Shown in pieces: positions 41,814-49,584 of a DNA stretch of 64,000 bases. The stretch comes from an uncultured Desulfovibrio sp. (GTDB lineage: Bacteria; Desulfobacterota; Desulfovibrionia; Desulfovibrionales; Desulfovibrionaceae). The position numbers and the translations under genes are program-made. Location: the NCBI GenBank assembly GCA_937926875.1, contig CALBAX010000115.1:1-64000 (forward strand). The letters run 5' to 3'. Position 1 is the first letter of the stretch, and each line of letters begins with the position of its first letter. The notes below the pieces were generated by a model, which saw only the letters and a list, made by a program, of their open reading frames with translations, was not told the origin of the DNA and ran no database searches.

Positions 41814-42854
41814 ATGAAAGCTGCTGCCATGAAAACCATTCACGTCAAGGACGCTGTCGGCAGCGTGCTCTGTCACGATATCACCCGCATCGTGCCCGGA
41901 GGGGACAAAGGGCCCGTGTTCCGCAAGGGACATATCGTGAAAGAGGAAGACATCCAAACCCTTCTGGAGGTAGGCAAGGAACACTTGTATGTGTACGAGC
42001 CGCAGGAGGGCGTGCTGCATGAGAACGAAGCCGCCCGGCGCATCGCGGCCGCTACGGCCGGGGCCAACATCACGCTGAGCGAGCCCAAGGAAGGGCGCAT
42101 CAACTATTCGGCGTCCTGTATGGGTCTCTTGCGGGTGGATGTCCCCACGCTGACCCGCATCAACTCGTTGGGAGAGATCACCCTGGCCACACTGCACAGC
42201 ATGCAGCAGGTCAGGCCGGGACAGAACCTGGCAGGCACCCGTGTGGTGCCCCTGCTCATCGAAGAAAGCAAGATCGTGGCTCTTGAGCAGCTGGTCTCAC
42301 GTCCTGTGGTCGAGGTCCTGCCCCTGCAAAAGTTCAAGGTAGGCATCGTCACTACCGGCAGCGAAGTCTACACGGGCCGCATCAAGGATGCGTTCGGCCC
42401 TGTGCTTCGGGACAAGTTCGCCCGCCTTGAATGCACCGTCATGGATCAGGTCTTCACCAGTGACGAAGTGGAGATGACCTCGTCAGCCATCAGCGGCTTC
42501 ATCCGACAGGGAGCCGACATGGTGGTGGTGACGGGAGGCATGTCCGTGGATCCCGACGACAAGACCCCCGCTTCCATCCGTGCCGCTGGCGCGCAGGTGG
42601 TGAGCTATGGCGCACCGGTCTATCCCGGGGCCATGTTCCTGCTGGGCTATGTGCCCACGGAACGCGGCCGCATCCCCGTCCTGGGGCTGCCCGGCTGTGT
42701 CATGTATTACAAGGCCAGCATCTTCGAACTCGTAGTCCCGCGCCTTTTGGCCGGACTGGAGGTGACAGCCGGGGATATCGCCGGCATGGGCCACGGGGGC
42801 TTCTGCTCCGGCTGTGGCGAATGCCGTTATCCCATCTGTCCGTTTGGAAAATAG
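41814..42854 (+). CDS. MoeA-like molybdopterin-binding protein with C-terminal cysteine tail
   Basis: 346 residues. An N-terminal SAF-like/linker region (HVKDAVGSVLCHDITRIVPG) and a molybdopterin-binding (MoCF_biosynth) domain at ~165-310 with VGIVTTGSEVYTGRIKDAFG and VVTGGMSVDPDDKTP. It is shorter than MoeA (~400) and lacks MoeA domain IV. The end is unusual: Cys331, 334, 337 and 342 in CSGCGECRYPICPFGK, a likely metal or Fe-S site. AGGAG precedes the ATG. Its position 51 bases before mop suggests Mo insertion or cofactor hand-over to this aldehyde oxidoreductase; that role is inferred. Confidence 0.87.
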   Translation: MKAAAMKTIHVKDAVGSVLCHDITRIVPGGDKGPVFRKGHIVKEEDIQTLLEVGKEHLYVYEPQEGVLHENEAARRIAAATAGANITLSEPKEGRINYSASCMGLLRVDVPTLTRINSLGEITLATLHSMQQVRPGQNLAGTRVVPLLIEESKIVALEQLVSRPVVEVLPLQKFKVGIVTTGSEVYTGRIKDAFGPVLRDKFARLECTVMDQVFTSDEVEMTSSAISGFIRQGADMVVVTGGMSVDPDDKTPASIRAAGAQVVSYGAPVYPGAMFLLGYVPTERGRIPVLGLPGCVMYYKASIFELVVPRLLAGLEVTAGDIAGMGHGGFCSGCGECRYPICPFGK

Positions 42855-42905
42855 ACGGCGCGGCAGCGACCGTCTCAACTTGCAAGCCGTTTCTAGGAGT
42901 CGCAT

Positions 42906-45635
42906 ATGGAAACGAAAACGCTTGTGGTCAATGGCATTCCCCGTCAGGTCCTGGTGGATTCCGACACCCTTCTCGTTGATGTGCTGCGCAACCAGCTGCA
43001 GATCACCAGCGTCAAGGTCGGTTGCGGTCAGGGCCAGTGCGGTGCCTGTTCCGTGATCCTCGACGGCAAGGTCACCCGCGCCTGCATCGTCAAGATGCGC
43101 CGCGTGCCCGACCATGCCCAGGTCACCACCCTCGAAGGCGTGGGCACCCCTGCCAACCTCCATCCCCTCCAGGAATCCTGGATGTTCCACGGTGCGGCCC
43201 AGTGCGGTTTCTGCACGCCCGGCTTCATCGTGTCCGCCAAGGCCCTGCTGGACTCCAATCCTGCCCCCAGCCGTGAAGAAGTGCGCGACTGGTTCCAGAA
43301 ACATCACAATATTTGCCGCTGCACCGGCTACAAGCCCCTGGTGGACGCCGTCATGGACGCCGCCGCCGTCATGCGCGGCGACAAGGACATCGAAGAGCTG
43401 CGCTACAAGCTGCCCGCCGACGGCCGCGCCTTCGGTTCGCGCCTGCCTCGTCCCAGCGCCCTGGTCAAGGTGACCGGTCTGGCCGAATACGGTGCTGACG
43501 CTGCTGTGCACATGCCGCCCGACACCCTGCATCTGGCCCTGGCCCAGGCCAAGGTCTCCCATGCCCTCATCAAGGGCATCGACACCTCCGAAGCCGAAAA
43601 GATGCCCGGCGTGGTCCGCGTGCTGACCCACAAGGACGTCAAGGGCAAGAACCGCATCACCGGCCTCATCACCTTCGCCGACAACAAGGGCGACGGCTGG
43701 GATCGTCCCATCCTCAACGATACCAAGGTGTTCCAGTACGGTGACGCCCTGGCCATCGTCTGCGCCGACAGCGAAGCCCACGCCCGCGCCGCTGCCGACA
43801 AGGTCAAGTTCGACCTGGAACTGCTGCCCGAATACATGAGCGCGCCCGAAGCCATGGCTCCCGACGCCATCGAGATCCATCCCGGCACGCCCAACATCTA
43901 TTATGAGCCCCACATCGAAAAGGGCGAGGACACCAAGCCCTTCTTCGACGATCCCGAAAACGTGGTGGTGGAAGACAGCTTCTACACCCAGCGCCAGCCG
44001 CACCTGAACATCGAACCTGACGTGGGTTACGGCTATCTGAACGAGCAGGGCCAGCTGGTGATCCACTCCAAGTCCATCGGCCTGCACCTGCATGCCCTGA
44101 TGATCGCCCCCGGTCTGGGCGTGAAATTCCCCGAAGAGCTGGTCATGGTGCAGAACACCACCGGCGGTACCTTCGGCTACAAGTTCAGCCCCACCATGGA
44201 AGCCCTCATCGGTGTGGCCGTGCTGGCCACCGGCCGTCCCTGCCACCTGCGCTACAACTACCAGCAGCAACAGCAGTACACCGGCAAGCGTTCGCCCTTC
44301 TGGACCAAGGTGCGCATGGCTGCCAACAAGAAGACCGGCAAGATCGTGGCCATGGAGACCGACTGGACCTGCGACCACGGCCCGTACTCCGAATTCGGCG
44401 ACCTGCTGACCCTGCGCGGTGCCCAGTTCATCGGCGCCGGTTACGGCATCCCCAACATCCGTGGTGACGGCCGCACCGTGGCCACCAACCACGCCTGGGG
44501 CGCGGCTTTCCGCGGTTACGGCGGCCCCGAATCGGAATTCCCCTCCGAAGTGCTGATGGACGAACTGGCCGAAAAGCTGGGCATGGACCCCTTCGACCTG
44601 CGCGAGTTCAACTGCTACAAGGAAGGCGACACCACGCCCACCGGCCAGAAGCCCGAGGTCATGAACCTGCCCACCATGTTCAAGGCCCTGCGGCCCAAGT
44701 ATGAAGCCGCCAAAGCCAAGGCCAAGGCGGAATCCACCGATGCCGTCAAGCGCGGCGTGGGCTTGGCCCTTGCCGTGTACGGCGCCGGTCTGGACGGTCC
44801 CGACTCCTCCGAAGCCTGGGCCGAACTGAACCCCGACGGCTCCGTGACCATCGGCAGCTCCTGGGAAGATCACGGCCAGGGCGCCGACTCCGGCGCGCAG
44901 TGCACCGCCCATGAGGCCCTGCGTCCCCTCGGCCTGCCTGTGGAAAAGATCCGCCTGGTCATGAACGACACCAGCAAGACCCCCAACTCCGGTCCTGCCG
45001 GCGGTTCCCGCTCCCAGGTGATGACCGGCAACGCCATCCGCGTGGCCTGCGAACAGCTGGTGGAAGCCATGCGCAAGCCTGACGGCGGCTTCTACACCTA
45101 TGACGAAATGAAGGCCGAAGGCCGCGCCGTGCATCAGGACGGCAAGTGGACCGCTCCGGCCCGCGACTGCGGCAAGAACTGCCAGGGCGAACCCTTCTGC
45201 TGCTACATGTACGGCCTGTTCATGGCCGAGGTGGCCGTGGAAGTGGCCACCGGCAAGACGCAGGTGGAAAAGATGACCATGGTGGCCGACATCGGCAAGG
45301 TGGTCAACCGCCTGATCACCGACGGCCAGCTCTACGGCGGTATCGCCCAGGGCATCGGTCTTGCCCTCACCGAAGACTACGAGGACATCAAGAAGCACAG
45401 CACCATGGCCGGCGCCGGTATCCCCACCATCAAGGACATCCCGGACGACCTCGAGCTCATCTACGTGGAGACCCCGCGTCCTGACGGCCCCTTCGGCGCC
45501 TCCGGCACGGGCGAGATCCCGCTGTGTGGCCCGCATCCGGCCATCATCAACGCCATCTACAACGCCTGCGGCGCGCGCGTGACCCATCTGCCCGCGTACC
45601 CCGAAAAGGTGTTGGCGGCCATGCCCAAGAAGTAA
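42906..45635 (+). CDS. mop: Molybdenum aldehyde oxidoreductase (MOP type)
   Basis: Xanthine-oxidase-family enzyme oxidising aldehydes to carboxylic acids, with Mo-MCD and two [2Fe-2S] centres but no FAD domain. 909 residues (D. gigas Mop has 907). The plant-type cluster ligands are Cys40, 45, 48 and 60 (GCGQGQCGAC) and the second cluster Cys100, 103, 137 and 139 (CGFCTPG, CRC), the same numbering as I recall for D. gigas. The catalytic Glu lies in GASGTGEIPL near the C-terminus, and GGTFGYKFSP and AFRGYGGPESEF contact the pterin. AGGAG precedes the ATG. Codon use suggests high expression. Confidence 0.97.
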   Translation: METKTLVVNGIPRQVLVDSDTLLVDVLRNQLQITSVKVGCGQGQCGACSVILDGKVTRACIVKMRRVPDHAQVTTLEGVGTPANLHPLQESWMFHGAAQCGFCTPGFIVSAKALLDSNPAPSREEVRDWFQKHHNICRCTGYKPLVDAVMDAAAVMRGDKDIEELRYKLPADGRAFGSRLPRPSALVKVTGLAEYGADAAVHMPPDTLHLALAQAKVSHALIKGIDTSEAEKMPGVVRVLTHKDVKGKNRITGLITFADNKGDGWDRPILNDTKVFQYGDALAIVCADSEAHARAAADKVKFDLELLPEYMSAPEAMAPDAIEIHPGTPNIYYEPHIEKGEDTKPFFDDPENVVVEDSFYTQRQPHLNIEPDVGYGYLNEQGQLVIHSKSIGLHLHALMIAPGLGVKFPEELVMVQNTTGGTFGYKFSPTMEALIGVAVLATGRPCHLRYNYQQQQQYTGKRSPFWTKVRMAANKKTGKIVAMETDWTCDHGPYSEFGDLLTLRGAQFIGAGYGIPNIRGDGRTVATNHAWGAAFRGYGGPESEFPSEVLMDELAEKLGMDPFDLREFNCYKEGDTTPTGQKPEVMNLPTMFKALRPKYEAAKAKAKAESTDAVKRGVGLALAVYGAGLDGPDSSEAWAELNPDGSVTIGSSWEDHGQGADSGAQCTAHEALRPLGLPVEKIRLVMNDTSKTPNSGPAGGSRSQVMTGNAIRVACEQLVEAMRKPDGGFYTYDEMKAEGRAVHQDGKWTAPARDCGKNCQGEPFCCYMYGLFMAEVAVEVATGKTQVEKMTMVADIGKVVNRLITDGQLYGGIAQGIGLALTEDYEDIKKHSTMAGAGIPTIKDIPDDLELIYVETPRPDGPFGASGTGEIPLCGPHPAIINAIYNACGARVTHLPAYPEKVLAAMPKK

Positions 45636-45647
45636 ATGGAACAATGA

Positions 45648-45724
45648 CTGTCAGGGGGGCCGGTTTTCCGGTCCCCCGTCAGATGCAGACAAGGCTGACG
45701 GCATCCTGCTGGAGGGATGCCGTC
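45648..45724 (+). terminator. Two successive hairpins after mop
   Basis: First, TGTCAGGGGG and CCCCCGTCAG-type arms around GCCGG-TTTT-CCGG (45648-45682). Second, a perfect 10-bp stem GACGGCATCC/GGATGCCGTC (45697-45706 and 45715-45724) followed by TTGCCC. Neither has a strong U tract, so they may attenuate or stabilise the mop mRNA rather than end it fully. Confidence 0.55.
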
Positions 45725-45847
45725 TTGCCCTGTACCGTTTTTCCTTTCCTGCCCGCCGCAGGCGTGCCGTGTGCCGTATCCGTCGCCTGCCTCCCTCATG
45801 GGGCATGACGATGCGGGGCCCCTGCCCGCTGGCATCCCGAGGTCCCC

Positions 45848-48205
45848 ATGAGCATTTCCATGAACAGCCAGAGCGCGCTGCATGAAGTGGAATCCCGCTG
45901 CACGCAGGAGCGCCCGCCCCGTTGCCAGTCCCTGTGCCCGCTGGGGCTGGATGCGCGCGCCTTCCTGGGCCATGCCGCCGAAGGCCGCTGGAGCGATGCC
46001 CGCAAACAGCTGGAACGTTATCTGCCCCTGCCGGGCCTGCTGGCCCGTATCTGCGACCATCCCTGCGAACAGGGCTGCCTGCGCGGCGACCTGGGGGGCG
46101 CCGTCAACCTGCACGGGCTGGAGATCTTCTGTACGGAGCATCTGGGCGTCCAGACACGTTCCCTGCCCATGCCGCGCAAACAGAAGAGCATCGCCGTCGT
46201 CGGCGCCGGGCTGGCCGGCCTGGTCTGCGCCTGGGATCTGGCCGGCAAGGGCTACCCTGTGACCGTCTTCCATGAAGGCGATCCCAAAGCGCAGTTGCTT
46301 TCCTGCTGGCCGGTACTGGCCGGGGCCGCGGCCCTGGATGCCGAATGGGAGGCCCTGTGCCGCCGGGGCGTGCGCTTCGAGCAGGCCATGACGGATGCGG
46401 CCTGCCTGCGACAGGCTGCCGGAGAGTACGACGGCGTCCTGCTGGATGCCGGTGCCCTGCCGGAGCTGGCGCCCGCCGAAGCCGGCATGGATGCGCAGAT
46501 CCTGCACTGGCGGGACAATATCTGCTGCGCTGGCTGGGCCAGCGTCACGCCCACGGGCCACCGTTTCGCGTCCGCGTCGCGGCAGGCAGGGCAGGGCAGG
46601 GGCGCGGCCCGGACCCTGGAACGCCTGGTGGCCGGTGTGTCCCTGACCGCGGCCCGCGATACCGACGAACGCAGCCTGTACACCGAGCTGGACGGCATCG
46701 CGCCGGTGGAGCGGGTCCTGCCCGTCGCGGAAGTCTATTCCGAGGCGGAGGCCCGGCAGGAGGCCGGGCGCTGCCTGCAATGCCAGTGTCTGGTCTGCGT
46801 GAAGGCCTGCGTCTATCTGCAAAAATACAAGGGATATCCCCGCGTCTACGCCCGCCAGATGTACAACAATGCGGCCATCGTCAAAGGCCTGCACCTGGCC
46901 AACAACCTCATCAACGGCTGCGCCCTGTGCGGACAGTGCGAGGAATTGTGCCCCGAGAACTTCTCCATGGCCGAGCTCTGCCTGAGCGCGCGACAGGACA
47001 TGGTTGATCGTGGCGTCATGCCGCCTTCGGCCCATGAATTCGCGCTGGAGGACATGGAAGCTGCCAGTGGCCCGGAATGCGCCCTGAGCATCAAGGGAGG
47101 GGAGGGCGGCTGGCTGTTCTTCCCCGGCTGCCAGCTGGCGGCCTCGCGCGGGGAACAGGTGGAAGCCCTCTATGCCTGGCTGCGTGACGCGCTGGCCGGG
47201 CAGGGAGAGTTCGCTCCCGGTCTGGAACGCGGGCCCGTGAGCCTGCTGCTGCGCTGTTGCGGCATCCCGGCACGCTGGGGCGGTCGCGAAGAGCTTTTTG
47301 CCCAACAGGCGCAGGAATTGCGGCAGCAATGGGAAGGACTGGGCAGGCCGCGGATCATGGCGGCCTGTTCGTCCTGCCTCTCCGTCCTGCGCGAAGTCCT
47401 GCCCGAGGCGCGGGCCCTTTCCCTCTGGGAGGTGCTGGATGCCCTGCCGTGGCCCGAAGGCATCCCCGGCGGTACGGACAGGGGTACGTTGCTGACCATG
47501 CAGGATCCCTGTACGGCCCGGCACGACACGGCATGGCAGGACGCCGTGCGTTCGCTGGCGCGCAAGGCAGGCATGATCCCGGAAGAGGCGCCGCAGGGGC
47601 GCGACAGGACGGCCTGCTGCGGCTATGGCGGCTTGGTCTGGTGTGCCCAGCCGGAACTGGCCGATGCCATGGCCGGTCATCGGGCCGGGGGGCTGCCGCA
47701 TGCGGCCCTCAGCTCCTGCATCATGTGCCGTGACCGTCTGGCGGGCAGCGGCAAGCCCGGTCTGCATCTTTTGGATCTGCTGCCGCAGCTGGCCCCGCTG
47801 GCCCACGGCCTGGCACCGGAAAAGGGCCCCGGCCTTTCGGAACGGCGCGCCCGTCGTGCGGCCTTGCGCCGTCGTCTGGCCCGTGTCTGGCTGGGACAGG
47901 AGCTGGCCGAACCGGCCGCCGGGCGGCTGGATCTTGTCCCCGGCCTGCTGGAAGAGCTGGAGCGCCGTCACATCCTGCTGGAGGACGTGGACGGGGCCGT
48001 GGCGGCTGTGGAAGCGGAAAAGGCCTATTTCGTGGATGCGGAGAGCGGCCATCGTCTGGGCGCGTGGCGGCCGCGCAACGTGACCTTCTGGGTGGAATAC
48101 ACGGAAGAAGGCGGGCGCTGGCTGCTGCATGATGCCTGGTGCCACCGGATGCGCGTACCGGGCAGCGGTGGCGTGCAGGAAAACGGCTGCTGCGGGGAGG
48201 CGTAA
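45848..48205 (+). CDS. Fe-S flavoprotein: GltD-like N-terminus plus HdrD-like CCG domains
   Basis: 785-residue fused oxidoreductase. Order: GltD-type cluster-binding N-terminus with Cys18, 26, 30 (RCQSLCPLG) and Cys69, 73, 77 (ICDHPCEQGC); a Rossmann dinucleotide fold (IAVVGAGLAGLVCAWDLAG, ~115-133); a two-cluster ferredoxin-like segment (CLQCQCLVCVKAC; CALCGQCEELCP) near 315-365; two CCG domains of the heterodisulfide reductase HdrD/GlpC kind (FFPGCQ ... CCG ... CSSC; CCGYGG ... CIMC); and ~130 residues I do not recognise. It probably moves electrons between MOP and a soluble or membrane acceptor. First of seven tightly packed genes. I recall DVU_1558-like relatives beside mop. Confidence 0.85.
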   Translation: MSISMNSQSALHEVESRCTQERPPRCQSLCPLGLDARAFLGHAAEGRWSDARKQLERYLPLPGLLARICDHPCEQGCLRGDLGGAVNLHGLEIFCTEHLGVQTRSLPMPRKQKSIAVVGAGLAGLVCAWDLAGKGYPVTVFHEGDPKAQLLSCWPVLAGAAALDAEWEALCRRGVRFEQAMTDAACLRQAAGEYDGVLLDAGALPELAPAEAGMDAQILHWRDNICCAGWASVTPTGHRFASASRQAGQGRGAARTLERLVAGVSLTAARDTDERSLYTELDGIAPVERVLPVAEVYSEAEARQEAGRCLQCQCLVCVKACVYLQKYKGYPRVYARQMYNNAAIVKGLHLANNLINGCALCGQCEELCPENFSMAELCLSARQDMVDRGVMPPSAHEFALEDMEAASGPECALSIKGGEGGWLFFPGCQLAASRGEQVEALYAWLRDALAGQGEFAPGLERGPVSLLLRCCGIPARWGGREELFAQQAQELRQQWEGLGRPRIMAACSSCLSVLREVLPEARALSLWEVLDALPWPEGIPGGTDRGTLLTMQDPCTARHDTAWQDAVRSLARKAGMIPEEAPQGRDRTACCGYGGLVWCAQPELADAMAGHRAGGLPHAALSSCIMCRDRLAGSGKPGLHLLDLLPQLAPLAHGLAPEKGPGLSERRARRAALRRRLARVWLGQELAEPAAGRLDLVPGLLEELERRHILLEDVDGAVAAVEAEKAYFVDAESGHRLGAWRPRNVTFWVEYTEEGGRWLLHDAWCHRMRVPGSGGVQENGCCGEA

Positions 48206-48206
48206 G

Positions 48207-48422
48207 ATGAGTATCGGTCCCAATTATGAACCGGACGGCGGCAGCTGGACCTGCGGCCGCTGCGGTTGCCCGCTGGAACAGGGCAAGGTGCAGGTCTTTT
48301 ACCTCAACAGCGCTTTTGACGTCATGCTGCCGCGCTGCCCGCGATGCGGGCTGACCATGGTGCCCAAGTCGCTGGCCGAGGGCAAGATGCTGGAAGTGGA
48401 AGCCCTGCTGGAAGACAAGTGA
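48207..48422 (+). CDS. Small double-CxxC protein (DVU_1557-like redox/zinc-ribbon protein)
   Basis: 71 residues with Cys16/19 (TCGRCG) and Cys44/47 (RCPRCG), i.e. two CxxC knuckles 25 residues apart as in zinc ribbons and rubredoxin-like proteins. The ATG lies one base after the stop of the Fe-S flavoprotein with GGGAGG before it, and its stop overlaps the methyltransferase start (GTGA). As I remember, NCBI names this family DVU_1557 redox protein. Whether it binds Zn or Fe is not visible. Confidence 0.8.
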   Translation: MSIGPNYEPDGGSWTCGRCGCPLEQGKVQVFYLNSAFDVMLPRCPRCGLTMVPKSLAEGKMLEVEALLEDK

Positions 48423-49123
48423 ACCAGCTCTACACCCGGCCGGAATTCAGGCGTATCGCGGGCGAGCACTGGCGGCCCGGCGGGACGGAGATCACGGACA
48501 GGCTGCTTGTCCTGGGACGACGCTGGCATGATGTGGGGCCGGAAGGCCGCATCCTGGACGTGGGCTGCGGGCCCGGCGGCAGTGTGCGCCATCTGCGGCA
48601 GCAGGGGCGGCAGGTCTGGGGCCTGGATACCGTGCTGCGCCCCCAGTGGCGGGCGGAAGCTCCGGCTGCGACCGGGGGACTGCCGTATCTGGTGGCCGAT
48701 GCCTGCGCGGGCCTGCCCCTGCGGGACAGCGTGCTGGATATGGTACTGTGCGAGTGCGTGCTGTCCGTGTTGCCGGACACGGCGTCCTTTTTGAAGGAGG
48801 CCCGGCGTGCCTTGCGGCCGGGCGGCCTGCTGGCGTGCAGCGATCTGTACCGGCGTGAGGAAGAAACTGCCCTCGTGACGCAGCCCGCCGGCTGTGCAGC
48901 CGGGGCCCGCTCCCGTGCGGGCTGGACGGCGCTGTGTGCGGAGGCGGGCCTCTCTGTCCGGCATTTCGAGGATGCCAGCCGGGCCCTGGCCCGTCTGGCC
49001 GCGGCGCTGGTCTGGTATGGCGACAAGCAGAGCCTGCGGGAATGGGGCCTGTGCGGTCCCGGCTGCGGCGGGGCGACGGCCCGGCCCGGCTATGCGCTCT
49101 GGATCGCACAAAAGGAGGAATGA
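48419..49123 (+). CDS. Class I SAM-dependent methyltransferase (DVU_1556-like)
   Basis: 234 residues. SAM motif I is ILDVGCGPGGSV (~44-55), the acidic end of strand 2 is WGLDTV, and DMVLCECVLSVLPD with RALRPGGLLACSDLY are motifs II-III of the UbiE/Methyltransf_11 type. The GTG start overlaps the preceding stop by four bases and the gene stop overlaps the next start region, so it is translated as part of the block. A Cys pair (LCGPGCGG) lies near the C-terminus. The methyl acceptor is unknown. Confidence 0.87.
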   Translation: MNQLYTRPEFRRIAGEHWRPGGTEITDRLLVLGRRWHDVGPEGRILDVGCGPGGSVRHLRQQGRQVWGLDTVLRPQWRAEAPAATGGLPYLVADACAGLPLRDSVLDMVLCECVLSVLPDTASFLKEARRALRPGGLLACSDLYRREEETALVTQPAGCAAGARSRAGWTALCAEAGLSVRHFEDASRALARLAAALVWYGDKQSLREWGLCGPGCGGATARPGYALWIAQKEE

Positions 49124-49584
49124 TGCATCCCCTGATGATGGATCTTTTGCCGCTGGTGCGGCAGGGCTATTGTTGCAGCCAGCTGCTGGTGCAGCTGCTG
49201 GTGCAGGCCCAGGGCAGGGAAGTGCCGGATCTGGTGCGGGCCCTGCACGGCCTTTGTCACGGCATCGGCCAGTCCGGCGGGCCTTGTGGCCTGCTCACGG
49301 GCGGCGCCTGTGTGCTGGCCCTGCTGGCGGGCAAGGGCGCGGAAGGCGAGGAGCCCCATCCCATGCTGGCTCCCCTGCTCAATGAATACGCCAGCTGGTT
49401 CTATGAGCGTACGGCGGCGTACGGCGGCCATTCCTGCGAACAGGTGGCGCTGGGGCTGGGAGCGCGCACGGCGGAGAGCGCGGAGCCCGATCCCGTGGCC
49501 TGCGGCGACCTGCTGGCCGAATGCTGGGAAAAGATCCTGGAGCTGATCCAGACCTACGATCTGGATTTCATGGCCCATGCCTGA
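49123..49584 (+). CDS. C-GCAxxG-C-C family protein (DVU_1555-like)
   Basis: 153 residues. The cysteine pattern of the C_GCAxxG_C_C family is recognisable: GYCCSQLL near the start and CHGIGQSGGPCGLLTGGACV (~48-67), then SCEQVALGLG and a late Cys pair. Members are thought to bind a metal or Fe-S cluster; no reaction is known to me. ATG 49123 has AGGAGG four bases before it; an ATG one codon earlier is also possible. Its end overlaps the radical SAM gene by eight bases. Confidence 0.83.
   Translation: MHPLMMDLLPLVRQGYCCSQLLVQLLVQAQGREVPDLVRALHGLCHGIGQSGGPCGLLTGGACVLALLAGKGAEGEEPHPMLAPLLNEYASWFYERTAAYGGHSCEQVALGLGARTAESAEPDPVACGDLLAECWEKILELIQTYDLDFMAHA

Noticed and set aside
41594..42022. A 142-codon plus-strand frame before and inside the MoeA-like gene
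   Set aside because: No ribosome site, overlaps the true gene in another frame, and the composition is random.
42483..45644. A 1053-codon minus-strand open frame across mop
   Set aside because: Antisense shadow of mop; His/Gly/Val-rich without recognisable motifs.
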